Shown piece after piece: positions 54,529 through 64,000 of a DNA stretch of 64,000 nucleotides. Position numbers and translations under genes: made by a program. Position 1 is the stretch's first letter. Each line of letters opens with the position of its first letter. A model generated the notes under the pieces. The model searched no databases. It was not told where the DNA came from and saw nothing but the letters and a program-made list of their open reading frames with translations. Origin of the DNA: Companilactobacillus versmoldensis DSM 14857 = KCTC 3814 (GTDB lineage Bacteria; Bacillota; Bacilli; Lactobacillales; Lactobacillaceae); contig NZ_AZFA01000005.1 of assembly GCF_001434295.1 (NCBI RefSeq), positions 1 through 64,000 of the forward strand, written 5' to 3'.

Positions 54529-57500
54529 ATGTTGAAATCAAAATTTTTTAAAAAAGTCGAAAAATTCAACGGTAATTTTACTCAACTAGAGGAACATTCT
54601 CGTCGCTGGGAAAAATTATACAAAAAGCGCTGGGCTCACGACAAAGTCGTTCGGACTACACACGGTGTTAACTGCACTGGTTCTTGTAGCTGGAACGTTT
54701 ATGTTAAACAAGGGGTAGTTACTTGGGAACACCAATCAACTGACTATCCATCATGTGGTCCCAACATGCCGGAATATGAACCGCGTGGGTGCCCTCGTGG
54801 TGCCAGTTTTTCATGGTATGAATATAGCCCATTAAGAATTAAGTATCCTTACATTCGTGAACGTTTGTGGAGAATGTGGGACAAGGCTAAAGAGGAACAT
54901 GATAATCCAATTGATGCCTGGGAAAGTATCGTGACTGACCCAGAAAAAACTAAGGAATATAAATCAGCTCGTGGACATGGTGGTTTGATCCGTGTTAAGT
55001 GGCAAGATGCAACTGAACTCATTTCAGCCATGACTTTGTACACAATTAAGAAGTACGGTCCTGATCGGATTGCCGGATTCTCACCGATCCCCGCTATGTC
55101 AATGTTAAGTTACGCATCAGGTGCTAGATTCATCTCGATGATTGGTGGCGAAATGCTCAGTTTCTATGATTGGTACGCCGATCTACCACCAGCATCACCA
55201 CAAGTTTGGGGAGAACAGACCGATGTTCCTGAATCAGCTGATTGGTACAACAGCCAATACTTGATGATGTGGGGTTCAAATGTTCCATTAACTAGAACAC
55301 CTGATGCTCACTTCATGGTCGAAGCTCGTTATAAAGGAACAAAGGTTGTTTCAATTTCGCCAGATTATGCTGAAAATGTTAAGTTTGCTGATAACTGGTT
55401 AGCTCCACATCCTGGTTCTGATGCTGCTTTGGCACAAGGCTTCACACATGTAATTTTGAATGAATTTTATAACAAGAAACAAGTTCCATATTTCATCGAT
55501 TACTCGAAGAGATTCACCGACTTACCATTTGTCATCATGCTCGATCAAAGTGAAACTAATCCCGCACATGTCACATCTGGACGCTTTGTCAGAATTTCTG
55601 ATATCTCAGATGAAAAGACTGTTAATGGTGAATGGAAGCCAGTTCTTGTTGACTCAACGGATGATCAATTGGTAGTTCCAAACGGAACACTTGGTCAAAG
55701 ATGGGAACAAGATAAGAAATGGAATCTTGATTTGACGGCTGATGATGGTCACCAAATCGATCCTAAATTGTCATTTATTGATGACGGTAAGACAGCAACA
55801 GTCGATATGCCAAGTTTTGATGCTTCTGGTAATTCGATTTTCCAAAGAACACTTCCATATCGTGAGATCACTTTGAAGGACGGTTCAACGCAAAAGGTTG
55901 CTACTGTCTACGATCTACTGATGGCTCAATATGGTATCAACCGTGTTGAAGCTGATCCATATGCTGCCAAAGGCTACACTGATGTCGATAGCTTGTTCAC
56001 ACCTGCTTGGTCAGAAAAAATCACTGGTGTTCGTCAAGATATGATCGTCCAAATCGCTAATGAATTTGCTAAGAATGCCGCTGAAACTAAAGGTAAATCA
56101 ATGATCATCATTGGTGCTGGTGTTAACCACTGGTTCAATTCCGATATGACTTATCGTTCAGCAATCAATATGTTGCTACTTTGTGGCTGTGTCGGTGTTC
56201 AAGGTGGTGGCTGGGCTCACTATGTTGGACAAGAAAAACTTCGTCCTGCTGAAGGTTGGGCCAATATCGCCTTTGCTAACGACTGGACTCCCGGTGGGGC
56301 ACGTCAACAACAAGGTACCTCCTTCTTCTACTTCGCTAGTGATCAATGGAAGTATGACGAATTAGATAACGCTGCTCAAAAATCACCAACAAAACACATC
56401 TCACATAGTTACAAACATCCAGCTGACTACAATCAGATGGCTATCAGATTAGGTTGGATGCCATCATATCCACAATTTGACCGCAACAGTTTGAGCTTTA
56501 CCGACCAATATAAGACAACTGATATGGAAGAAATTTCTAAAAAAGTTGTCAAAGAGTTAGTCGATGGTAGCTTGAAGTTTGCCGCTGAGGCTCCTGACGA
56601 AGATCGTAATCAACCTAAAGAGATGTTCATCTGGCGTTCAAACCTGTTTTCATCTTCAGGTAAAGGCCAAGAGTATTTCATGCGCCACATGCTTGGTGCT
56701 GAAAATGGTTTGTTAGCTAAGACAAACGGCAATTTTAAACCGGAAGATATGGAATGGGATGACCACTCGATCGATGGTAAGTTGGACTTAGTAACGACCT
56801 TTGATTTCAGAATGGTAACGACACCTCTTTATTCTGATATCGTCTTGCCAGCCGCAACTTGGTACGAAAAAGAAGACCTCTCAAGTACTGATATGCATCC
56901 ATTCATTCACCCATTTAACAAAGCGGTCGATCCACTTTGGGAATCAAAGAGCGATTGGCAAGCCTTCCAGGGTATCGCTAAAGAATTATCTAGCATGGCT
57001 AAGAAATACTTTAGTGGCGTCAAATATGATTTGAAGACTCAGCCATTAGGTCATGATTCTAAAGGTGAAATTGCTCAACCACTTGGCGAGATCAAAGATT
57101 GGAAGAAAGGCGAGATCGAAGCCATTCCTGGTAAGACCATGCCAAGTCTTTCATTAGTTGAACGTGACTATACTAAGATTTATGACAAGTTCATTTCCTT
57201 AGGACCACACGCCCGTGGCAAAGTTGGTTCAAATGGATACAGTTACGACGTTTCCGATGAATACGATGAATTGAAGGATATGATTGGTACTTACGATGAG
57301 GGCATCGAAAAAGGCTGTCCAAAGTTGGATGCCGATAAGAACGTTGCTGAGGCTATCTTGCATCTATCCAGTGCCTCAAATGGACATGTTGCTAAGAAGG
57401 CATGGGCTAACGCCGAAGAGATCACTGGCGAGAAATTATCCGATATCTCAGCTGGTCAAACTGAAAAACAGATGACTTTCCAAAGCATCACAGTTCAACC

Positions 57501-58200
57501 ACGTGAAGGTATCCCAACACCAATCTTCTCCAGTGCTAAACATGATGGTGATAGATATTCACCATTCTCAGTTAACATTGAAAGAAACGTTCCATTTAGA
57601 ACTGTTACTGGTCGTCAATCGTATTACGTGGATCACGAGATCTTCCAGGAATACGGTGAAGAGTTAGCTACTTACAAGCCAACCTTGCCACCATTCGTTA
57701 TGGCACCAACTGATACGAAGGTCGAAAGAGCTGACAAAGAAGTAACCTTACGTTACTTAACACCGCACGGGAAATGGAATATCCATACTACTTACCAAGA
57801 TAATCTTTACATGTTGACTCTGTTTAGAGGTGGTCCAACAGTTTGGTTGAGTTTGGACGATGCTAAAAAGATCGATGTTAAGGATAACGACTGGGTTGAG
57901 TTGTACAACAAGAACGGTGTTGTTACAGCTAGAGCGGTCGTTTCGCAAAGAATGCCTGACGGTACGATGTACATGTACCATTCTCAAGACATGGAGATTG
58001 AAGAACCATTATCAACTATTACTGGTAATCGTGGTGGCTCTTCAAATGCTCCAACTCAGATTCACGTTAAACCTACTCAAATGGTCGGAGGCTATGGTCA
58101 GTTGAGTTACGAATTTAACTATTATGGACCAATCGGTAATCAAAGAGATTTATACGTTAATGTAAGAAAACTTAAGGAGGTCAAGTGGAATGAAGGTTAA
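54529..58200 (+). CDS. narG: Respiratory nitrate reductase alpha subunit
   Basis: 1223 residues, full length. Start ATG 54529 was chosen over the frame start six codons upstream because TAGGAG precedes it at a usable distance. The FS0 cluster ligands are THGVNCTGSCSW with His45, Cys49 and Cys53 and the Cys in TDYPSCGP; the Mo-ligand Asp lies in YDWYADLPPASPQVWGEQ. Catalyses nitrate to nitrite with bis-MGD cofactor, on the cytoplasmic face bound to NarI. No twin-arginine signal, as expected for membrane-bound NarG. Overlaps narH by 11 bases. Confidence 0.98.
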   Translation: MLKSKFFKKVEKFNGNFTQLEEHSRRWEKLYKKRWAHDKVVRTTHGVNCTGSCSWNVYVKQGVVTWEHQSTDYPSCGPNMPEYEPRGCPRGASFSWYEYSPLRIKYPYIRERLWRMWDKAKEEHDNPIDAWESIVTDPEKTKEYKSARGHGGLIRVKWQDATELISAMTLYTIKKYGPDRIAGFSPIPAMSMLSYASGARFISMIGGEMLSFYDWYADLPPASPQVWGEQTDVPESADWYNSQYLMMWGSNVPLTRTPDAHFMVEARYKGTKVVSISPDYAENVKFADNWLAPHPGSDAALAQGFTHVILNEFYNKKQVPYFIDYSKRFTDLPFVIMLDQSETNPAHVTSGRFVRISDISDEKTVNGEWKPVLVDSTDDQLVVPNGTLGQRWEQDKKWNLDLTADDGHQIDPKLSFIDDGKTATVDMPSFDASGNSIFQRTLPYREITLKDGSTQKVATVYDLLMAQYGINRVEADPYAAKGYTDVDSLFTPAWSEKITGVRQDMIVQIANEFAKNAAETKGKSMIIIGAGVNHWFNSDMTYRSAINMLLLCGCVGVQGGGWAHYVGQEKLRPAEGWANIAFANDWTPGGARQQQGTSFFYFASDQWKYDELDNAAQKSPTKHISHSYKHPADYNQMAIRLGWMPSYPQFDRNSLSFTDQYKTTDMEEISKKVVKELVDGSLKFAAEAPDEDRNQPKEMFIWRSNLFSSSGKGQEYFMRHMLGAENGLLAKTNGNFKPEDMEWDDHSIDGKLDLVTTFDFRMVTTPLYSDIVLPAATWYEKEDLSSTDMHPFIHPFNKAVDPLWESKSDWQAFQGIAKELSSMAKKYFSGVKYDLKTQPLGHDSKGEIAQPLGEIKDWKKGEIEAIPGKTMPSLSLVERDYTKIYDKFISLGPHARGKVGSNGYSYDVSDEYDELKDMIGTYDEGIEKGCPKLDADKNVAEAILHLSSASNGHVAKKAWANAEEITGEKLSDISAGQTEKQMTFQSITVQPREGIPTPIFSSAKHDGDRYSPFSVNIERNVPFRTVTGRQSYYVDHEIFQEYGEELATYKPTLPPFVMAPTDTKVERADKEVTLRYLTPHGKWNIHTTYQDNLYMLTLFRGGPTVWLSLDDAKKIDVKDNDWVELYNKNGVVTARAVVSQRMPDGTMYMYHSQDMEIEEPLSTITGNRGGSSNAPTQIHVKPTQMVGGYGQLSYEFNYYGPIGNQRDLYVNVRKLKEVKWNEG

Positions 58201-59749
58201 AGCACAAATTTCCATGGTTCTTAACTTGGATAAGTGTATTGGATGCCATACTTGTTCAGTAACATGTAAACAAACTTGGACTAACCGTCCCGGTGCAGAA
58301 TACATGTGGTTTAACAACGTTGAAACAAGACCTGGCGTTGGTTATCCCAAGAAATGGGAAGACGAAAGTCACTATAAGGGTGGCTGGAAGTTGAACCGTA
58401 AAGGCAAGCTTGAATTGCGTGCCGGTAGTAAAGTGAACAAGGTTTCCTTGGCAAAGATTTTTTACAATCCAGATATGCCTAATCTTGATGATTACTACGA
58501 ACCATGGACATACGACTATCAAACATTATTTGGTAAAGAAACAAAGCATCAACCAGTTGCTCGTGCAAAGTCACAAATCACTGGTGAATATATGAAATTG
58601 AACAATGGTCCTAACTGGGATGACGATTTGGCTGGTTCAGATCGTAGTTTCGGTGAAGATCCTAATATGCAAAACATCGAAGCCGATATCAAAGGAAACT
58701 TTGAGAAAACTTTCATGATGTATTTGCCACGTTTGTGTGAACATTGTTTAAACGCTGCTTGTGTTGCTTCATGTCCAAGTGGTGCGATGTACAAACGTGA
58801 TGAAGATGGTATTGTCCTCGTTGACCAAGAACGTTGTCGTGGATGGCGTTTTTGCATGACAGGTTGCCCTTACAAGAAGGTTTACTTCAACTGGAAGACT
58901 AACAAAGCTGAAAAATGTACTTTCTGTTATCCAAGAATTGAAGAAGGCCTACCAACAGTTTGTTCTGAAACTTGTGTTGGTCGTATTCGTTACATTGGCG
59001 TTATTTTATATGACGCTGACCGTGTTCAAGAAGCCTGTGAAGAACCTGATGATACGAAACTTTATCAATCACAATTGGATCTATTCTTAGATCCTAATGA
59101 CCCAGAAGTAATCGATCAGGCTTTAGCTGATGGTGTTGATATGGAAACTATCAAATGTGCTCAACGTTCACCTATTTACAAGATGGCTGTTGAAGAAAAG
59201 ATTGCTTTCCCATTGCACCCAGAATACCGTACAATGCCAATGGTTTGGTATGTACCACCGCTGTCACCAATCATGAATTACTTCGAAGGTAAGAACTCCA
59301 TTAAATATCCTGAATTGATTTTCCCAGCTATTGAAGAAATGCGTATTCCTGTTGAATACTTAGCAAATCTTTTAGCTGGTGGAAACACTGAAGTAATTAA
59401 GAATGCACTCTATAAATTAGCTATGATGAGGTTATATATGCGTGCAAAAACAAGTGGAAAAGACTTTGATCCTGAAAAACTTGATCGGGTTGGTTTGACC
59501 GAAGAATCAGCCACATCACTTTATCGTCTTTTGGCTATTGCCAAATATGAAGACAGATTCGTTATTCCTAAGTCCAAAAAGGAAAATATCGAACATGTTG
59601 AAGATGATCAAGGCGGTTTAGGCTATGAAGAATGTGATGGCTGTGCTTTAGCTCCTGCACATGGCAGTATGTTAAGAAAAGCCAAGGCTGGTATGTCAAC
59701 CAAAGACATTTATGCAGAAAGTTTCTATGGAGGAATTTGGCGTGATTAA
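58190..59749 (+). CDS. narH: Respiratory nitrate reductase beta subunit
   Basis: 519 residues. Cys groups for four Fe-S clusters: CIGCHTCSVTC at residues 16-26, CEHCLNAACVASCPSG, CRGWRFCMTGCPYKK (Trp in place of a Cys gives the 3Fe cluster) and CTFCYPRIEEG...CSETCVGR. Carries electrons from NarI haem to NarG. The AAGGAGG site lies inside narG. Confidence 0.97.
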   Translation: MKVKAQISMVLNLDKCIGCHTCSVTCKQTWTNRPGAEYMWFNNVETRPGVGYPKKWEDESHYKGGWKLNRKGKLELRAGSKVNKVSLAKIFYNPDMPNLDDYYEPWTYDYQTLFGKETKHQPVARAKSQITGEYMKLNNGPNWDDDLAGSDRSFGEDPNMQNIEADIKGNFEKTFMMYLPRLCEHCLNAACVASCPSGAMYKRDEDGIVLVDQERCRGWRFCMTGCPYKKVYFNWKTNKAEKCTFCYPRIEEGLPTVCSETCVGRIRYIGVILYDADRVQEACEEPDDTKLYQSQLDLFLDPNDPEVIDQALADGVDMETIKCAQRSPIYKMAVEEKIAFPLHPEYRTMPMVWYVPPLSPIMNYFEGKNSIKYPELIFPAIEEMRIPVEYLANLLAGGNTEVIKNALYKLAMMRLYMRAKTSGKDFDPEKLDRVGLTEESATSLYRLLAIAKYEDRFVIPKSKKENIEHVEDDQGGLGYEECDGCALAPAHGSMLRKAKAGMSTKDIYAESFYGGIWRD

Positions 59750-60341
59750 TATTGAGAAGCTGAACAGCTTAAAGGGTGGATTCATCTATTTATCAAGAAT
59801 GATCGACTACCCGACTCAAGAAATATTAGACCCAAAGTTTTTAGAGGATTTTAAAAAGAATTATCCAGAAACTGCGCATAAAGATGAATTGATCGAGATC
59901 ATTAATGCGATGCAAGTTTATTCACTTGAAGAAATCAAAACTCATTATGTTTCATTATTTGAGTTGAACAATCGTTATACTTTATATATGACCTATTACA
60001 AGATGACTGACTCACGTGAACGGGGGCAGGTTTTAGCTAAGCTAAAAATGCTCTACGAAATGTTTGGAGTTCAGATCGAAGGTACTGAGTTGTCAGACTA
60101 CTTACCACTAATGTTAGAATTTTTAACATATAGTGACTGGAAGGACGACTATCGCCAACAAGATTTGAAATTACTCTTTTCAGTTATCGAAGATGGGACG
60201 TATAATTTACTAGAGAAGTCTGAAGAACAATCGGATGACCTATATTTCCGGACCGTCAGCATTATCCGCTCAGAAATGCGGACCTGTGTTGAACAGCCGG
60301 AAATGAAACAATCAGATGCGACGAAAGCAGGGGGAGAATAG
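59742..60341 (+). CDS. narJ: Nitrate reductase assembly chaperone
   Basis: 199 residues, TorD/NarJ-type all-helical chaperone (YLSRMIDYPTQEIL start, ELNNRYTLYMTYYKMTDSRERGQVLAKL, DYLPLMLEFL). GTG 59742 was chosen because GGAGGA is seven bases upstream; it overlaps narH by eight bases. Binds apo-NarG until the Mo cofactor is in place. Confidence 0.93.
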   Translation: MINIEKLNSLKGGFIYLSRMIDYPTQEILDPKFLEDFKKNYPETAHKDELIEIINAMQVYSLEEIKTHYVSLFELNNRYTLYMTYYKMTDSRERGQVLAKLKMLYEMFGVQIEGTELSDYLPLMLEFLTYSDWKDDYRQQDLKLLFSVIEDGTYNLLEKSEEQSDDLYFRTVSIIRSEMRTCVEQPEMKQSDATKAGGE

Positions 60342-60343
60342 AG

Positions 60344-61057
60344 ATGGAAGATATCGGAAGCTTTTTATTGTGGTGTGTCTTTCCTTATTTGGCACTCGGT
60401 TCATTTGTATTCGGCACAATTATTCGGTTTACCTTTTTCCGAGATACGATTACTGCCAAATCAAGTGAATTACTCGAGAAAAAACTATTGATGATCGGAA
60501 GTATTTTATTCCACGTCGGAATCATTTTCGTATTCTTCGGCCACGTCATTGGTGTTTTGATACCAAAAGCTTTTACTGATTGGCTAGGTATCCCTAATGA
60601 GATCTACCATATCGGAGCCCTAGTAATGGGTGGTATCGCTGGTTTTATGGCCTTAGCCGGTATGTTGATCTTGAGCCATCGTCGTTTTGCTAATAAGCGG
60701 GTTTTCAAAACTAGCTCATTTAGTGATCTGGTTGTCGATTTGGCTTTCTTAGTCGTAATCGTTTTAGGATTAGCAGCTTCACTTGGTGAAGGTCTGTTCT
60801 TACATCCTGAATTCAACTATCGTCTTAACCTATCCGTTTGGGCACGACAGTTGTTCTACTTCAGACCCGATTTTCATCTGATGCTACAAGTACCAATCGT
60901 CTTTAGGATCCACGTGATCTGCGGACTATTGATCTTTGCATTCTTCCCTTATACGAGATTGATCCATGCTCTGACATTACCATGGCAATACTTGTTCAGA
61001 AGTCCAGAAGTTTATCGGAGAAAACCTAATATTAGAGGAGATCATAACCGTGGCTAA
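60344..61057 (+). CDS. narI: Respiratory nitrate reductase gamma subunit (cytochrome b)
   Basis: 237 residues with five membrane helices. The haem His pairs are in ILFHVGIIFVFFGHVIG (57 and 67) and DFHLMLQVPIVFRIHVICG. Takes electrons from menaquinol and anchors NarGH. No haem or menaquinone synthesis genes are in this window, so these may be taken up or made elsewhere. Overlaps the next gene by eight bases. Confidence 0.95.
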   Translation: MEDIGSFLLWCVFPYLALGSFVFGTIIRFTFFRDTITAKSSELLEKKLLMIGSILFHVGIIFVFFGHVIGVLIPKAFTDWLGIPNEIYHIGALVMGGIAGFMALAGMLILSHRRFANKRVFKTSSFSDLVVDLAFLVVIVLGLAASLGEGLFLHPEFNYRLNLSVWARQLFYFRPDFHLMLQVPIVFRIHVICGLLIFAFFPYTRLIHALTLPWQYLFRSPEVYRRKPNIRGDHNRG

Positions 61058-62042
61058 ACGTCACAAGAATAAAATCGCAATGGTTTTTGCTATTGTCGTT
61101 TTGATCGTCCTGATCGTCTTAGCAATGATGATCGGACGGTATCATCTGACTTTGCAAGAAGTCATGAGTTATTTTTTAAATGGAGCTTCTAGCTCTACTA
61201 AATTAATTCTCAAATTAAGATTTACTAGAATATTAGCTGTGATTTTAGTTGGCGCGGGTCTATCCATGGCCGGCACCACTTTTCAATCTGTTTTTAATAA
61301 CGGATTAGCATCACCGAATATTTTAGGTGTAGCGACGGGATCTAGTGTAGGTGCCGCCTCTGCTATTTTATATGGCATGCCAATTTATGTAACTGAATTG
61401 GCTGCCTTTATTATGGGTATTTTAACGATGTTTTTGACCTTAGTGATCGACCACTTTTTACACAGTAATTCCTCGATCACCTTGATCTTAGCCGGAATCA
61501 TCATGGCAGGTTTGATGCAGTCTATATTAGGATCGATCAAATATATTGCTGACCCTGAAGATCAATTGCAAAGTATCGTTTATTGGGAAATGGGTAGCTT
61601 TATGAAAGTCGACCTTAGTTCACTGTTTTCAGTTGCTCCGATTCTGATTATCGGGATACTGTTCCTGTTTTTTGCCCGCTGGCGTCTGAACGTTCTAGCA
61701 CTGGACGAAGCTACCATCAAAACGATTGGGATCAATCCTACAGTTAACCGCAATTTGATGATTTTAGTGGCCACTTTACTGACAGCCGCAGCCGTTTGTC
61801 TTTGTGGAGTCATCGGCTGGGTCGGACTAGTTGTCCCTCATATCAGCCGTAGTATCGTCGGCGGTGACAACCGCTGGTCAATGCCAATGACTGGTTTGAC
61901 CGGAGCAATGTTATTGTTAATTGCCGATACCTTGGCAAGAAGTGTCACCGTTAATGACATACCAATCAGTATCGTCACCGGCTTCATCGGCGTACCAATA
62001 TTCATATTCATTTTACTAAGGAGAAAAGATACTGTTGTCTGA
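61050..62042 (+). CDS. FecCD-family ABC permease, candidate molybdate importer
   Basis: 330 residues, GTG start inside narI. About ten helices with the family's LRFTRILAVILVGAGLSMAGTTFQSVFNNGLASPNILGV segment and GWVGLVVPHISRSIVGGDNR near the end. Relatives import iron-siderophore, cobalamin or, as in Haemophilus MolBCA, molybdate. Location between narI and moaE makes molybdate the likely cargo; L. plantarum nar clusters have a similar transporter. Confidence 0.85.
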   Translation: MAKRHKNKIAMVFAIVVLIVLIVLAMMIGRYHLTLQEVMSYFLNGASSSTKLILKLRFTRILAVILVGAGLSMAGTTFQSVFNNGLASPNILGVATGSSVGAASAILYGMPIYVTELAAFIMGILTMFLTLVIDHFLHSNSSITLILAGIIMAGLMQSILGSIKYIADPEDQLQSIVYWEMGSFMKVDLSSLFSVAPILIIGILFLFFARWRLNVLALDEATIKTIGINPTVNRNLMILVATLLTAAAVCLCGVIGWVGLVVPHISRSIVGGDNRWSMPMTGLTGAMLLLIADTLARSVTVNDIPISIVTGFIGVPIFIFILLRRKDTVV

Positions 62043-62811
62043 AATCGCAACTAAAAAGCTCAGCTTTGCTTATGACCAGAAAAAAATAATTGATAACGTT
62101 GACTTGAGCATCAGTGACGGACAAATCTTAGTCATCCTGGGACCCAACGGAATCGGCAAGAGCACCTTGTTGTCATGCCTAAGTGGTTTGCACAAATCAT
62201 ACTCCGGAAGTATTCAATTGGGTGATCAGGAATTACGAACGATCCCCAAAAAAGTTTTGTCCCATCACGTGGCCTTAGTCAGCCAAGGTGTGAACGTCAA
62301 AAGTAGTCTCAAGTTAACGGATTATTTGTTGCTCGGGCGCAGTGCTTTTCATTCGATCTTCAGTCAGCCGAACCAAAATGACCAACTCCAGGTGGATCGA
62401 GTTTTGACGCAGATTGGTCTAGAAGATTATCGTGACATCAGTTTGCAGGATATGTCCGGTGGCCAAAAGCAATTGGCTCAAATCGGTCGAGCTTTGGTAC
62501 AGGAACCACAGCTTTTGATCATGGATGAGCCGACTTCAGCTTTAGATTATAAAAATCAAATTTTAGTTTTAAAATTAATAAAAGCCCTTTCAGATAATAA
62601 TATTTCCATTATAATAAGTACACATGATCCAAATCAGGCGATGATGGTAGGTGACCTCGTTGGCCTGTTGATTGACAATCAGACTTATATCCAGGGGAGT
62701 ACTGAGGAAATACTGACTGAAAAATATTTGTCTGACTTGTATAAAACACCGATCGTATCGACGTATAACCAACAATTACATCGGAATATTTTTGGGACGA
62801 GGATGGATTAA
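62035..62811 (+). CDS. ABC transporter ATPase of the nar-linked importer
   Basis: 258 residues, start TTG 62035 overlapping the permease gene by eight bases. Walker A GPNGIGKST, signature MSGGQKQLAQIGRAL, Walker B LLIMDEPTSALD and H-loop ISTHDPNQA. Belongs to the FecE/BtuD type that pairs with FecCD permeases. Confidence 0.9.
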   Translation: MSEIATKKLSFAYDQKKIIDNVDLSISDGQILVILGPNGIGKSTLLSCLSGLHKSYSGSIQLGDQELRTIPKKVLSHHVALVSQGVNVKSSLKLTDYLLLGRSAFHSIFSQPNQNDQLQVDRVLTQIGLEDYRDISLQDMSGGQKQLAQIGRALVQEPQLLIMDEPTSALDYKNQILVLKLIKALSDNNISIIISTHDPNQAMMVGDLVGLLIDNQTYIQGSTEEILTEKYLSDLYKTPIVSTYNQQLHRNIFGTRMD

Positions 62812-62813
62812 TT

Positions 62814-63863
62814 ATGAAGAATAAAAAAGCACTGTTGGTAACGCTACTGGCTTTAGTTATGGGAGTTTTCATTGTAAGTATCCAACAAACACAACCAGAG
62901 ACAGTTTTTGCCGCGTCGACTAGAACGGTCAAAGATAATAATGGTAAAAAAGTTAAAATACCAAAGAAGGTCAAGCGAGTCGCTGACTTATGGCATGCTA
63001 ACAACCCAATCTTGTTGATGGTCGGTGGTGAAGATAAACTGGTTGCCACGACTAAATTGACGCATGACAATAAATTATTGACCAAACTTTATCCTTCGGT
63101 CAAAAAATCGGCGGTGCCATTCAATAGTGACAGTGTTAATACTGAAGAATTGTTAGCTCAAAAGCCTGATGTAGTCATCAGCGCTGACAAAGCTGAGACG
63201 GAAACTATCCGTAAAACGGGAGTCCCTGTCGTCAATTCAATGTTCCAAAATTTCTCAGGATTGCAGAAAACGGTTACATTAACTGGTAAGATAGTAGGAG
63301 GCAAAGCCAATAAACAAGCTAAGGCCTACAATTCTCAACTCGAGGATGACCTTTACGAAGTTAAGAACCGGACGAAAGGTGCCGGTGTACCAAGTGTTTT
63401 GCATATCGTCAACAAAAATGATCTAACTAAAGTCGATGGACGCAAGACAATCGTCGATCAGTGGATCAAAACTGCTGGTGGTAAAAATGCTATCAAGACT
63501 AAAGGTAATATGATCGATGTTTCAGCTGAGGAGATCATTAAAGCTAATCCCGACATTATTATTGTTGGTAATACAACGAGTAAAAAAGCTTTGAAGGCTT
63601 TGAAGAAAGATTCACGTTTCAAGTCACTCAAAGCGGTCAAGAATAAAAAGGTTTATGGTAATCCAACTGGTATCTTCCAATGGGATCGTTATAGTGCTGA
63701 AGAAGACTTGCAGTTGTGGTGGGCTGCAAAGAAGATCCATCCTGAAGAAATGAAGGATGTTAACTTAACTAATAAGGTTAAGAACTTCTATCAAGCTTTT
63801 TACGACCATAAATTTACTACCAAACAAGTTCATAAGATTTTGAAGGGGGAGATCATCAAATGA
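62814..63863 (+). CDS. Substrate-binding protein of the nar-linked importer, without lipobox
   Basis: 349 residues of the TroA/FecB-like fold: KRVADLWHANNPILLMVGG, LLAQKPDVVISADKAE, EEIIKANPDIIIVGN and VYGNPTGIFQWDRYSAEEDLQLWW. The N-terminus is a signal sequence (hydrophobic 7-22, AASTRTV about 33-39), yet no Cys follows, so it cannot be a lipoprotein. It may stay bound by an uncleaved signal anchor or be released. Overlaps moaE as ATGA. Confidence 0.85.
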   Translation: MKNKKALLVTLLALVMGVFIVSIQQTQPETVFAASTRTVKDNNGKKVKIPKKVKRVADLWHANNPILLMVGGEDKLVATTKLTHDNKLLTKLYPSVKKSAVPFNSDSVNTEELLAQKPDVVISADKAETETIRKTGVPVVNSMFQNFSGLQKTVTLTGKIVGGKANKQAKAYNSQLEDDLYEVKNRTKGAGVPSVLHIVNKNDLTKVDGRKTIVDQWIKTAGGKNAIKTKGNMIDVSAEEIIKANPDIIIVGNTTSKKALKALKKDSRFKSLKAVKNKKVYGNPTGIFQWDRYSAEEDLQLWWAAKKIHPEEMKDVNLTNKVKNFYQAFYDHKFTTKQVHKILKGEIIK

Positions 63864-64000
63864 GTTTGATCAAAATAGTCGATAAACCGATTGATGTTGA
63901 TTCTCTGACAAAAAGTCTGATCCACAATGAATATGGTGGTATCGACACCTTTTTAGGCACTGTTCGCCAATATACAGGTGAAATTGAGACAGAGAAAATC
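63860..64000 (+). CDS. moaE: Molybdopterin synthase catalytic subunit, cut by the window end
   Basis: First 47 codons. GGIDTFLGTVRQYTG matches the conserved MoaE N-terminal segment (GAxxxFxGxVR). GGGGGAG site 12 bases before ATG. Extends the nar operon to Moco synthesis beyond the window. Confidence 0.85.
   Translation, partial: MSLIKIVDKPIDVDSLTKSLIHNEYGGIDTFLGTVRQYTGEIETEKI

Overview
The window is low-GC Firmicute DNA, and its gene content points to a lactobacillus (Lactobacillaceae). The evidence is a family of small secreted proteins with SLAP-like modules (NGxxYYRVSTNEWV), a Met T-box operon, DUF3737 and PatB genes, CcpA-type cre sites, and a narGHJI cluster of the kind known from L. 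plantarum and relatives. My best guess is a Companilactobacillus-like species; this is inferred from gene content only.

Layout. Bases 1-3000 hold the end of an upstream gene, a DsrE/YedF-like gene, a MetE-like gene broken by an in-frame TGA, and two small membrane proteins. Bases 3-20 kb are a housekeeping and accessory mix: fructokinase, a YtgP/MurJ-type flippase, DUF1304, a MazG-like pyrophosphohydrolase, three secreted SLAP-like proteins, a paired SMR efflux pump behind a leader terminator, guaB, an amino acid permease, a GT-C-like membrane protein, a PatB/MalY gene with an early TGA, and an old yellow enzyme behind two palindromes. Bases 20-31.5 kb hold an AEC carrier, two small SLAP proteins, an AAT permease, a secreted lipase broken by TAG, a DUF3737-patB pair, a Met T-box with metA and metY, ogt, and a CdaR regulator broken by TGA. 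Bases 31.7-39 kb contain a glycerate permease and kinase pair and a four-gene operon in which an Fe/phosphonate-type ABC importer is coupled to a GT4 glycosyltransferase. Bases 39-41 kb are a scrap-yard: a frameshifted permease tail, an IS3-type transposase remnant, a short DUF3781 gene, a SLAP protein and a decayed Asn/Ser-rich gene. Bases 41-45.5 kb hold a second AAT permease and two lipoproteins, which share a C-terminal module, flanking an aldo/keto reductase.

The right third (45.5-64 kb) is dominated by nitrate respiration. One leftward operon runs moeB-moaB-moeA-mobB-mobA-(82 aa unknown)-nreB-nreC. Divergent from it runs narGHJI, then a FecCD-type ABC importer (probably for molybdate), then moaE, which is cut by the window edge. 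A palindrome resembling the NreC box lies between the two. Together these make molybdopterin, load the Mo enzyme, supply the metal and sense the trigger. NreB has only one CxxC instead of the four sensor cysteines of staphylococcal NreB, and no nreA is present. Next to this cluster are a coupled HMA metal-binding protein and EamA transporter, and a three-gene operon with a prenyl-synthase-fold protein that lacks both catalytic Asp-rich motifs plus two unrecognised proteins. That operon is the best candidate here for something undescribed.

Four otherwise well-preserved genes carry single in-frame stop codons between 1.4 and 31 kb, so the strain appears to have recently lost several functions, unless these are sequencing errors.
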